Origin: Balneolales bacterium
GTDB lineage: Bacteria; Bacteroidota; Rhodothermia; Balneolales; HLUCCA01
DNA: 13,712 nt
Direction: 5' to 3'
Assembly (NCBI GenBank): GCA_022565415.1
Contig: JAIUMT010000059.1
Coordinates: forward strand, 1 to 13,712
A model generated the notes under the pieces. The model was not told the DNA's origin. It did not search any database and worked only from the letters and a program-made list of their open reading frames with translations. Within the stretch, counting starts at the first letter, position 1. Every line of letters starts with the position of its first letter. Below, in pieces: positions 1 through 7,578 of this stretch. Both the position numbers and the translations under genes were made by a program.

Positions 1-159
1 AATTCAAATCTGCCCGTCAAACGGAGCACTGTTGATATAGCACATCCATCTGTTATCATTTTTATAATCGTTATAAAGTCACAGGAACATAAATTGTACC
101 AAATACAGAATCCTGTCATAAAGTCAGATTTTAGTTTTACAGATGGCCAGAATGTCAAA

Positions 160-335
160 TCCGTAAACAAAGTTGACATCGAGCCGCATCAGAACGGCAG
201 TCTGAAAACTAAAGCATCCAATCTCTCCGAGCACTTTCTTGACAATCATTCGCATCAAACCGTCTGCCCAAAAACCAAAACAGCCAACCTCTCCAAGCAC
301 CATGTTGCCCATGAATCACATCAGTCAATAATACC
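160..335. repeat. Imperfect 66-bp tandem repeat, about 2.7 copies
   Basis: Three landmarks recur with an exact 66-bp period. The CTCTCC block is at 223 and 289. The CGCATCA/CACATCA block is at 185, 251 and 317. The stretch beginning AAAAC(T/C)AAA before CTCTCC occurs twice. The first copy is partial and more diverged. Because 66 is a multiple of three, open frames persist on both strands and would translate to a 22-residue repeat, but this is probably a by-product. The origin is unknown; a diverged intergenic repeat family is one possibility. Confidence 0.65.
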
Positions 336-556
336 GGGCACTCTATCTTGTACAAACTTCGCATAAGAGCTCAACGTATTTTCTATGTTAAATCGTGGTT
401 TCATCTGTTAATACATTCTTACAACAAAGGAACATTAATGTGCTTAATTTCTGTTACAATTATCCATACATACGACTGTGTATATACGTTAACCTGAACT
501 GAATCATAACATACATTTCTGGGTTGTATTTTTCTCAAAGTAGTCACAAATCGAAT

Positions 557-571
557 CGAATTGCCAATTCG
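557..571. promoter_or_regulatory. 15-bp palindrome before the dsbD operon
   Basis: CGAATTG and CAATTCG form perfect 7-bp arms around a single C. The site ends 17 bp upstream of the ATG at 589. The position suits an operator or a feature of the leader RNA. No regulator is known, and a short palindrome in AT-rich DNA can arise by chance. Confidence 0.35.
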
Positions 572-588
572 GAAAATTTTTATCTAAT

Positions 589-1176
589 ATGAAATCTATA
601 CTTGTTTTACTTGCGTTTATGGTCGTGGCGTGCGGCAGTGATACTGCCGACAATGGCGATTCGCAAAATATTCAATCGCGTTCTATTGAACAGATGAGTT
701 CACGAGAGGCGCAACTATTAGGACTCGACAAAATTGCTCAGGGTGATGAAGACGCATGGACAGGCCCAAAATTGTACTCATTAGACGAAGCACAGGCGCT
801 GGCCGTTCGTAATGACAAGAAAATCCTTCTCGATGTTTACACGGTTTGGTGTGGATATTGTCGAAAAATGGCCGCAGAGACGTATCCGAACGCTAAAGTG
901 AAACAAAATGTAGAGGAGTATTTCTACATCGTGCGCCTGAATGCCGAAAGTGACAAGACTGTAATTTTCAACGGAGAATCAATTACTGAGCGGGAACTTG
1001 CTCAGGCGCTTGGTGTTACCTCTTTTCCAACGACGATTTTTATTGGAAATGATGGTGAGCCTATCGGGATTCAGCCCGGATTTATGGAAGCAGGGATGTT
1101 TGCCAATTTGGTGGGTTTTGTGGGGTCAGAAGCCTACAGGACAGAGTCATTTGACGACTATTCGAGTAGAAACTAA
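589..1176 (+). CDS. Thioredoxin-fold lipoprotein (thiol-disulfide reductase)
   Basis: A 195-aa predicted envelope lipoprotein with a thioredoxin domain. Residues 1-14 are a short lipoprotein signal ending in the lipobox VVAC, so Cys15 would be lipidated after cleavage. A hydrophilic linker of about 45 residues follows. The thioredoxin-like domain spans about residues 60-182, with the redox motif W87-C88-G89-Y90-C91 and the cis-proline motif SFPTT (Pro147). The active site WCGYC and the long helix after it resemble the thioredoxin_2/thioredoxin_7 type of periplasmic reductases. The gene lies 32 bp upstream of dsbD on the same strand, so it is probably co-transcribed and receives electrons from DsbD; that partnership is inferred. 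There is no obvious Shine-Dalgarno; the ATG at 589 is chosen because it gives a complete lipoprotein signal. Confidence 0.85.
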   Translation: MKSILVLLAFMVVACGSDTADNGDSQNIQSRSIEQMSSREAQLLGLDKIAQGDEDAWTGPKLYSLDEAQALAVRNDKKILLDVYTVWCGYCRKMAAETYPNAKVKQNVEEYFYIVRLNAESDKTVIFNGESITERELAQALGVTSFPTTIFIGNDGEPIGIQPGFMEAGMFANLVGFVGSEAYRTESFDDYSSRN

Positions 1177-1208
1177 TCGCCGATATTATTAATTATTTAA
1201 CGACTTCC

Positions 1209-3047
1209 ATGATTTTACATCAAAATTTAGCGGTAAAACGTGTCTTTTCGCTGATTGTTCTGTTTTTGGGACTTTTCGTATTTGCTGGCAGTTTGAATGC
1301 CCAACCCGTTACTAGTGCATCTAAAGTTGATGTAACAACGCAGACAGATCGAGAGACCATACTAGCAGGTTCCGAAGTACAGACGGTGGTTCGCATGTCT
1401 ATCGACGATAACTGGCACATCAATTCCAACCGTCCGACGCTCGAATGGCTTATTGGCACTGTTTTAACATTGGATTTACCTGAAAATGTGCAGGTTGTTG
1501 ACATCCAATATCCGGCTTATAAAGAATTTGAATTTTCGTTTGCTGAGGGGCAGCCACTGCATGTATATGAGGGAGATGCTCCAATATTCCTGACCTTAAG
1601 TATAGACGGGGATGCTCCTTTAGGGCTTTCCGAAATCACTGGAAACTTGCGGGTTCAGGCTTGCGACGACATGACCTGTCTTGCGCCATCCAATATTCCT
1701 ATTTCGTTTTCTTTTAACGTAACCGATTCTGAAGATGAAGTAAGTGAAGTCAGGGCGGATTTGTTTGATGATTATGTTCCTGGTGACGGCGACTTTGTGA
1801 CTTTTGATCAGGCTGGCGAGGCTAACCAAATTGCCTCTCTTATTGATGATAGCGGACTACTATGGACGTTTGTAATCATTTTCTTTATTGGATTAGCGTT
1901 GAATCTGACGCCTTGTGTTTATCCGATGATTTCGGTTACAGTTTCAATTTTTGGCGGTCAGGATGACTCCAACATTACCCGGGTTTTCTTTAAAGCACTA
2001 ACCTATGTACTCGGAATCGCCACTATGTACAGTGTACTTGGCGTTGTTGCGGCACTAAGTGGTGGCCTTTTTGGTGGCATACTTCAAAGCCCATTTGTTT
2101 TGGCTGGAATCGGGATTTTGTTACTCGGGCTGGCGCTAAGTATGTTCGGCCTTTACGACATTCAGATGCCGTACTGGTTAACGAGTAAGTTGGGTGGACA
2201 AAACGCATCCGGATTCATTGGTGTTTACATCTCAGGTTTAGTTGTTGGTGTATTTGCCGCGCCATGTATTGGTCCGCCGATTATCGCCCTACTAGCGTTT
2301 GTAGGTGCAAAAGGTGACCCCGTGTTCGGATTCTGGTCGTTCTTTATACTTTCGATGGGACTTGGTTTCCCATACTTGATTTTAGGTACGTTTTCCGGAT
2401 TATTACAGAAACTGCCCAAATCTGGAGTTTGGATGGTCTGGGTGAAAAAAGTCTTCGGTATTGTTCTCGTAGGAGTTGGTTTGTTCTACCTCGGGCTGGC
2501 ATTTTTTCCAAAATTCACACCTTGGGTAATTGCAATAACACTATTGGCTGGTGGTATTTATCTCGGATTTATCGAACGAAGTGGTTTGGACAAACTTGGA
2601 TTCAAATTAACCAAGTGGACAGTTGGTCTTGTTGGTATCATTTTTGGTATAATGATGGTGATGAATCTTCAGAAAGAGGGTGTCGAGTGGGATATGTACA
2701 CCACTGAAAAGTTTGAAACAGCGATATCTGAAGGTCAGCCTATAGTATTAGATTTCTACGCTGATTGGTGTATTCCGTGTTTAGAACTAGACAGAGTCAC
2801 GTTTGTTAACCCGGATGTCATTAACGAACTTGACGATTTTGTTCGACTGAAGGTTGATTTGACCAACTTTGATAGCCCCGAATCGGAAGAATTACGTCAA
2901 CAGTTTAACATTATTGGCGTGCCAACCATTGTTTTCATCGACGTAACCGGTGAGGAAGTCAATCGTGCTCGTGTGACTGGTTTCCTAAACCCGACTGCAT
3001 TTTTGGAAAAAGTCAGTTTGGTGGATACGGTGCAGCTGGCAGATTAA
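1209..3047 (+). CDS. dsbD: Thiol:disulfide interchange protein DsbD
   Basis: A 612-aa inner-membrane protein that carries reducing equivalents from cytoplasmic thioredoxin to periplasmic thiol proteins. All three DsbD modules are visible. After a signal peptide (about 1-31, ending in LNA) comes the periplasmic alpha domain, about 35-175, with its cysteine pair C152 and C157. The membrane beta domain, about 215-485, has roughly eight hydrophobic helices and the two characteristic cysteines in NLTPC236 and AAPC353IGPP. The C-terminal thioredoxin-like gamma domain, about 495-608, has W520-C521-I522-P523-C524 and cis-Pro572. All six redox cysteines are present, so the protein should work. Length matches the family (about 570-620 aa). 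It follows the thioredoxin lipoprotein by 32 bp, which supports one operon supplying reductant for cytochrome c maturation or disulfide isomerisation. Confidence 0.95.
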   Translation: MILHQNLAVKRVFSLIVLFLGLFVFAGSLNAQPVTSASKVDVTTQTDRETILAGSEVQTVVRMSIDDNWHINSNRPTLEWLIGTVLTLDLPENVQVVDIQYPAYKEFEFSFAEGQPLHVYEGDAPIFLTLSIDGDAPLGLSEITGNLRVQACDDMTCLAPSNIPISFSFNVTDSEDEVSEVRADLFDDYVPGDGDFVTFDQAGEANQIASLIDDSGLLWTFVIIFFIGLALNLTPCVYPMISVTVSIFGGQDDSNITRVFFKALTYVLGIATMYSVLGVVAALSGGLFGGILQSPFVLAGIGILLLGLALSMFGLYDIQMPYWLTSKLGGQNASGFIGVYISGLVVGVFAAPCIGPPIIALLAFVGAKGDPVFGFWSFFILSMGLGFPYLILGTFSGLLQKLPKSGVWMVWVKKVFGIVLVGVGLFYLGLAFFPKFTPWVIAITLLAGGIYLGFIERSGLDKLGFKLTKWTVGLVGIIFGIMMVMNLQKEGVEWDMYTTEKFETAISEGQPIVLDFYADWCIPCLELDRVTFVNPDVINELDDFVRLKVDLTNFDSPESEELRQQFNIIGVPTIVFIDVTGEEVNRARVTGFLNPTAFLEKVSLVDTVQLAD

Positions 3048-3282
3048 CTATTCCTCAATCAGACTAAGAAGGATATCGTTAAATCAGAAAATTTGGTCGT
3101 AATCAACACAGAAGCGAAATAAAATTCACTAGTATTACCCTACCGACAAGCACACCCCAGACACACTTTTTGGGGAAATATCGAATATTCTGAGCATATC
3201 TTATTAGTTCGAGGATTTATTTTTAGGGTTGTAGAATACGGCGAGTAAAATGTTTCGACAAGCTTCCTAGCGGTACATACCA

Positions 3283-3951
3283 TTACTTAAATGATGTCCA
3301 GGGAAACCGGTCAGGCAGCGGAATATCAAAGTTCATTGTTTCTTTTTTTACCGGGTGCTCAAAAGTTAGTCCAGTTGCAACGAGTGCAATTTGCTGACCA
3401 ACCTGACTTCCGGAAACATTATATCTCTGATCTCCCCAAATCGGAAATCCAGCCGTACTGCATTGAACTCTAGTCTGATGAGACCTTCCTGTCTCAAGAT
3501 CAATTGAAATCAAACTCAACCCATTCTCAGCCACGGCTTCTCTCTTAAAACTAAGTACCGCTTTTTTACTTCCGGGCACTTCACGAGTGTGGGCAGTTAC
3601 CATATTCTTTGAAGTGTCTTTGAGTAACCAATGTTCTAAACTTCCATGCTCGGGTACTTCTCCATTTACAACAGCAAAATATCGCTTCTGAATTTTGCGG
3701 GTTCTTACCGAGTCGGCTAACCGTGACGCAGCTTTAGAAGTGCGAGCAAAAACCATAATTCCGGAAACTGGTCGATCTAAGCGCTGAACCATTCCCAAAA
3801 ACACATTACCGGGTTTGTTGTACTTAACAGAGATGTAGTTTTTCAAGATGGTTTGAAAGTCTTCGTCGCCCGAGTCGTCCAACTGAGTTGGAATATTGGG
3901 TGGCTTAACGGCTACGATTAAATGATTGTCTTCGTATATAATTTGAGGCAT
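3283..3951 (-). CDS. RluA-family RNA pseudouridine synthase
   Basis: A 222-aa single-domain enzyme that converts uridine to pseudouridine in rRNA or tRNA in the cytoplasm. The RluA/RluC signature is clear: residues 57-64 read RLDRPVSG, with catalytic Asp59, and the second conserved block LETGRSHQTRVQ spans 152-163. The N-terminal block IIYEDNHLIVAVKPP is the usual start of the catalytic domain. No S4 RNA-binding domain is present, so it belongs with the short RluA-like forms, and the target uridine cannot be predicted. The ATG at 3951 has a T-rich stretch rather than a Shine-Dalgarno just upstream, but the family N-terminus begins here. It is probably a single-gene unit; the next gene upstream on the same strand ends 216 bp away, across hairpins. 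Confidence 0.9.
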   Translation of the reverse strand: MPQIIYEDNHLIVAVKPPNIPTQLDDSGDEDFQTILKNYISVKYNKPGNVFLGMVQRLDRPVSGIMVFARTSKAASRLADSVRTRKIQKRYFAVVNGEVPEHGSLEHWLLKDTSKNMVTAHTREVPGSKKAVLSFKREAVAENGLSLISIDLETGRSHQTRVQCSTAGFPIWGDQRYNVSGSQVGQQIALVATGLTFEHPVKKETMNFDIPLPDRFPWTSFK

Positions 3952-3980
3952 TAAAAAAGGGTGCTAGCTACGTAATCATG

Positions 3981-3996
3981 CTTTAGGTCCCTAAAG
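3981..3996. repeat. Short inverted repeat upstream of the RluA-type gene
   Basis: CTTTAG and CTAAAG are perfect 6-bp arms around GTCC, 30 bp before the start of the pseudouridine synthase gene. It could be an operator or a leader hairpin. It is short enough to be chance. Confidence 0.3.
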
Positions 3997-4084
3997 ATAC
4001 AAGATTTGCGAAACACTCATTTGTTTACTTCGATGCAAATAGTAGTCAGAGCAAGACAAATACCTAATACAAGCCGTAGGTATA

Positions 4085-4153
4085 AATCAAGTGAAGTTTA
4101 CACCCGAATCCCTAGATTAGTTGTCTGGAACATGAGTATAAACCCACTTGATT
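4085..4153. terminator. Long imperfect inverted repeat after the sorting operon
   Basis: AATCAAGTG (4085-4093) pairs perfectly with CACTTGATT (4145-4153). After a small internal bulge, GTTTA (4096-4100) pairs with TAAAC (4139-4143). The structure starts 14 bp beyond the stop of the PID-CTERM-like gene on the minus strand, where a terminator is expected. No uridine run follows, so a simple intrinsic terminator is not certain; it may instead protect the mRNA 3' end. Confidence 0.45.
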
Positions 4154-4167
4154 ACCTTAACAGTTTA

Positions 4168-4371
4168 TCACTTCACGACCTTCTCTTTGCGAAGTTTCTT
4201 CCACGCATAAGCAGCTCCAGCTGCTGCTAGTAGTCCAACCCCGCCATCAATTGGCGCCTGATCCGGAGCCCCCGGCAAAGCTGGCGGAGGCTGAGCAGTT
4301 AATATATCCGGAAGAAATAGCATCATACCCGAAATAGCTAAAATTAAAACGATTATTCTGAAAGCATTCAT
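4168..4371 (-). CDS. Small PID-CTERM-like protein-sorting domain protein
   Basis: A 67-aa protein made almost entirely of sorting signals. Residues 1-27 form a signal peptide (hydrophobic core, then a TAQ cleavage site). A proline-rich stretch, PPPALPGAPDQ, follows. Then come the motif APIDGG at 39-44, a small-residue hydrophobic helix at about 45-58, and a basic tail KKLRKEK. This order (Pro-Ile-Asp motif, glycine/alanine-rich membrane helix, basic end) matches what I recall of the PID-CTERM proteins of Bacteroidetes-type bacteria. The processing enzyme and function are unknown to me. Start and reality of the gene are well supported: AGGAGAGAAT precedes the ATG directly. It begins 18 bp after the T9SS cargo gene, so the two are almost certainly one transcript. 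Confidence 0.75.
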   Translation of the reverse strand: MNAFRIIVLILAISGMMLFLPDILTAQPPPALPGAPDQAPIDGGVGLLAAAGAAYAWKKLRKEKVVK

Positions 4372-4384
4372 ATTCTCTCCTAAG
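4371..4384 (-). promoter_or_regulatory. Strong ribosome binding site of the PID-CTERM-like gene
   Basis: On the minus strand AGGAGAG lies just ahead of the ATG at 4371 with normal spacing. This is one of the best Shine-Dalgarno sequences in the window. It shows that the 67-aa reading frame is translated and need not depend on coupling to the gene before it. Confidence 0.6.
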
Positions 4385-4389
4385 TTAGA

Positions 4390-7176
4390 TTATTTAATTA
4401 GTGTCATTTTTCGGGTTAGTACCATTTCGCTGGTTTGAAGTCGATACATGTACACCCCAGAACTCCATAACCGCGCATCAACCGATAATGAATGCCGTCC
4501 AGAGGGTAATCTTGATTCAGTCATAACGCCCAGCGATCGACCCAGAATATCAAACACTTCTAAACGTACATCCTGTTCTTTAGCAAGATCAAAACGTATA
4601 GTAGTAACCGGATTAAATGGATTCGGATAATTCTGATATAGTTGAGTGTGCTTTGGTAAATCAGTTTCTTCTATACTTGTGTAGGTATCGTCTTTGAGTC
4701 TTAGTTTAAACCGATTTGCGTCTTCTGGTTCCTGTTTAATAAATTCATAGCTGGAATTCGTTCGTAGATTTATAATCTCTTCTGTGGTACTATCTAGCAA
4801 TTCTATCTGCCAATGATCAGGTATACCTGTAGTTTCACTCCAACTAATGGTATAGCCCCCATCGTCTGCTCCTTGCTTAATCTGAATTGGAATTTGAAGT
4901 TCAGAGCCAAATATGAATGGACTAGCAAACTGTGCAAGACTGCGATTTTCGTCTGATTGATGATCAAATGACATCTGAGCCGAACCATTCAACGATGGAA
5001 GCTTGTCAACTTGATGCAACTCAATATTTGCATCTTCATCATGAATGAAGACTATCTGCGCGGCACGGTCGATTACACCCGATTTATCACCTTTTTGTTC
5101 TGACAGCCAAAACTCGATTCTTGGATCAGCCTGAGGGTCTTCTTTGTACAACATGCCTCCGGTTGTTTTTCCACCAACTGGGAATGTGATTTTTGTAGCT
5201 GAATTATCTTCTGCATTTTGAAGCATGAATCCTTGTCCAGCAGCTATGATATTATTTACCAATGAACTGTTACTGAGCACCCAGCTTCCTGCAACTTCTT
5301 CACCTGAATCAGCGACTCCCGGAGAATCTTGCCAAAACTGAACTACGGGCACGAACTCACCATCAGCTTGCAATTCGCGCACATCAAATGACGTTGAAAA
5401 TGGATTTCCTAACAGATTCCAGCGATTACCTGTGTCATGAATTGGAACAGTTACATCAAAAAACGGATCTATTCCTTGCATTGAAATAGTTCTGCCTGTT
5501 GATATAGGTTCTGAACCAAACTGATCATTATCATAAACATAGATAATAAATCCGTTACCAGACCCTACCCTCTCCGAAAGAGTAAAGGCATTATCGGTAT
5601 GATCAGGCATCCATTTTTCACCATCGTAGCCTGTGAAAAAGTTCTTTTCATTTCCGTCGCTGTTGTAACCCTGAATCGGACTAATTGTGTTCACATAATC
5701 GCTCGAGCCGAACCACACAGGCAACGACCACATTCGCCATCCTGCATCACCTGTGAGCAGTAAGTTTGTCTGTGAGGGAAGCGCCACAACGACATCAGAT
5801 ATCCCAATCTGTCTGTTACCTCCTGATCCGTCGGCGGACTCGGTTTGCCATTTAATAGTAAACTCCTCCCCGTCTTCGATAGACAAATCTTCGACTAACA
5901 TCTGTATTCCCGGGCTGTCGTTTCCGGAGGATGTTGAGTACGCGAGCGTTGGTTTAACTTCCCCATTAACCGAAACACCCCACCCCGGACTCCGCTCCAC
6001 CCCCGTCCGCGACACCCACCCATGATACGCCACCATCAACTCCTCAATCGTCGCACCACTCGTATTCACCAACGACAACTCCGCCTCAAACGAAGACATC
6101 GCCCCCGAAACCGTAAGCTGATATCCCAAAATACCATCACTTACACGTAAACCACCTGAAGCCCCTACCCCAAAATCACCCCAAATTTCAACATCCGATA
6201 CCTCCCACTCCACCCCAAGTGGCACCTCACTGCTAAATCCGGCAAAGGTTCCATAATATCCTGAGCCGTCGAATCCCTTCTTGGTTGATACACTCACCGC
6301 CGCACTATACCCTGTCCCGGACCCATTCTGAGCATAGGCTCTCGCCAAATATCGGGTTCCTCCCTGCAAACCTGCTACTTCAACGGTTCCGCTTTGCACA
6401 GCACCACCAAGCTCAATATCGGTTACTCCTACGCCACCAAGCTCAAATTCACCTCCAGCTGTGGATTCCGCTACAATTATCCCAACTCTGGTCAAACTAG
6501 CATTTCCATCAAATAACACTTGAATATCGGAGTTAAACCCCGAGGTCGAAACCCCACTCACTACCGGACTCCCAACCAGGGGTGCCATTTCATCGTCAGA
6601 TATCGATCGCACAACACCACTTATTATTAAATCATCTATCCTGAATGATCCAGTACCTGTCGTTGTCCTGATTCCACCTGCCCAACCCTGTATTTTTATT
6701 TCAACGGAGGTGAGTCCAGTAAAACTGTCCAGATCGTCGTAGCGAATTTCTTTGAGAATGCTATTAGCTAAATTGAAACTACCGAGTTCTGTTGTTCCAA
6801 TTGTTGCAGCTGTAGCCGACGGACCTGATCCTGTCGAGTACGCATCATAATGAAACGAGGTTATATCAAACTCAAAACCATCGGGCACGGTTAGTGTCAA
6901 ATAGTAGTATTTAGCGTCTTCTCGTTCTTGCTGAGCCCAACCTCCCGAACTCTGGGCATATGGCGGATTTTCAAATCCGGATGAGGTTAATGTTCCGGTC
7001 GAAAGCGTTCCTGTCGATAATTGTAACGAAGAACCTTCAATGAGTAAGGCATTTGAAGAGGGCGTAATTTCTTCATTATCAAAGGTGTAGGTTGCCAGTT
7101 GCGCGTGTGACGGTATTGCGGCAAGTACCGGAAACAATAACAGCAACAATAGCTTTACAGTAAGTTGTCTGGACAT
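4390..7176 (-). CDS. Secreted multidomain protein with T9SS type A sorting domain
   Basis: A 928-aa exported protein of unknown specific role. Residues 1-26 are a signal peptide ending in SHAQ. Residues about 28-190 look like a beta-rich jelly-roll domain ending in FRIDDLIISG, a phrase typical of carbohydrate-binding or adhesin-like modules. Residues about 204-298 resemble a fibronectin-III-like domain ending in VSVSTKK. Residues about 305-468 form a second beta domain ending in IGISDVVVA. Two GW/NLLGNPF blocks (479-486 and 585-597) are of the kind often found ahead of T9SS tails. The C-terminal sorting domain spans about 846-928 (LYQNYPNPFNP, then LEVFDILGR, SSGVYMYRL, TRKMTLIK), normally recognised by the type IX system after outer-membrane passage. 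No catalytic motif was recognised, so adhesin, surface or binding protein is the safest reading. Codon usage changes sharply within about residues 345-415. Confidence 0.85.
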   Translation of the reverse strand: MSRQLTVKLLLLLLFPVLAAIPSHAQLATYTFDNEEITPSSNALLIEGSSLQLSTGTLSTGTLTSSGFENPPYAQSSGGWAQQEREDAKYYYLTLTVPDGFEFDITSFHYDAYSTGSGPSATAATIGTTELGSFNLANSILKEIRYDDLDSFTGLTSVEIKIQGWAGGIRTTTGTGSFRIDDLIISGVVRSISDDEMAPLVGSPVVSGVSTSGFNSDIQVLFDGNASLTRVGIIVAESTAGGEFELGGVGVTDIELGGAVQSGTVEVAGLQGGTRYLARAYAQNGSGTGYSAAVSVSTKKGFDGSGYYGTFAGFSSEVPLGVEWEVSDVEIWGDFGVGASGGLRVSDGILGYQLTVSGAMSSFEAELSLVNTSGATIEELMVAYHGWVSRTGVERSPGWGVSVNGEVKPTLAYSTSSGNDSPGIQMLVEDLSIEDGEEFTIKWQTESADGSGGNRQIGISDVVVALPSQTNLLLTGDAGWRMWSLPVWFGSSDYVNTISPIQGYNSDGNEKNFFTGYDGEKWMPDHTDNAFTLSERVGSGNGFIIYVYDNDQFGSEPISTGRTISMQGIDPFFDVTVPIHDTGNRWNLLGNPFSTSFDVRELQADGEFVPVVQFWQDSPGVADSGEEVAGSWVLSNSSLVNNIIAAGQGFMLQNAEDNSATKITFPVGGKTTGGMLYKEDPQADPRIEFWLSEQKGDKSGVIDRAAQIVFIHDEDANIELHQVDKLPSLNGSAQMSFDHQSDENRSLAQFASPFIFGSELQIPIQIKQGADDGGYTISWSETTGIPDHWQIELLDSTTEEIINLRTNSSYEFIKQEPEDANRFKLRLKDDTYTSIEETDLPKHTQLYQNYPNPFNPVTTIRFDLAKEQDVRLEVFDILGRSLGVMTESRLPSGRHSLSVDARLWSSGVYMYRLQTSEMVLTRKMTLIK

Positions 7177-7578
7177 AGTATTTCTGATTATATGTGAAGT
7201 GTTTTATGATTTAGTTTACTATCACTATATAAACAGAGTCGATTTTCGGGAAAATCTTACACTTTTTGCACCGATTTCATACCCGAAATTTGTGCAACAC
7301 CAGCATCACCCCAACTTTCACCCTATTAAATCAGCTAATACCAAAATGAGATCGGCACAAAACCGGACCTTACTCAATCCCTGAATTATGCCGACCCCAT
7401 CATTAAATATCCCGATAAATCCGCGAAACTATCAATACCTACGACGGAGAATGTACTCCAACTCCATCATACTAAAAAAGCGTGATTCATCATTCCTTGA
7501 TGTAGTGCTTGTACGTCATTACAGCCAATTACTCAACATAAATCAACGGCGAAGCTTACACTCCGCCGTCAATCTTCA
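7177..7578. other. 402-bp intergenic stretch between htrA and the T9SS cargo gene
   Basis: This region separates the htrA stop from the start of the T9SS gene, both on the minus strand. It should hold the end of the htrA transcript and the promoter of the sorting operon. I see one hairpin near the htrA end (7546-7569) and AT-rich DNA near 7177-7260 where a promoter would lie, but no confident promoter boxes. The short plus-strand frames here have no supporting signals. Confidence 0.5.
7546..7569 (-). terminator. Candidate terminator after htrA
   Basis: ACGGCG (7546-7551) and CGCCGT (7564-7569) form a 6-bp GC-rich stem about 10 bp past the htrA stop. On the minus strand it is followed by TTGATTTATG, which is T-rich but not a clean T run. 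The position is right, the strength modest. Confidence 0.4.

Larger units (their letters stand above)
1..588. other. Gene-poor leader region
   Basis: I see no convincing gene here. The only open frames are short ones that run through the 66-bp tandem repeat at about 160-335 on both strands, with no ribosome binding site and no recognisable protein. The stretch 336-556 is AT-rich and unremarkable. A 15-bp palindrome at 557-571 lies just before the first gene. The left end may be the 3' flank of a gene outside the window, but nothing in it is recognisable as coding. Confidence 0.5.

Noticed and set aside
94..366. 90-aa plus-strand frame in the leader region
   Set aside because: It starts with TTG, has no ribosome site, consists largely of the 66-bp DNA repeat, and the opposite strand is also open. 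No protein family is recognisable.
3154..3174. CCCC...GGGG hairpin as the dsbD terminator
   Set aside because: The stem is only four pairs and is followed by AAATA, not a T run, and it lies about 100 bp beyond the stop.
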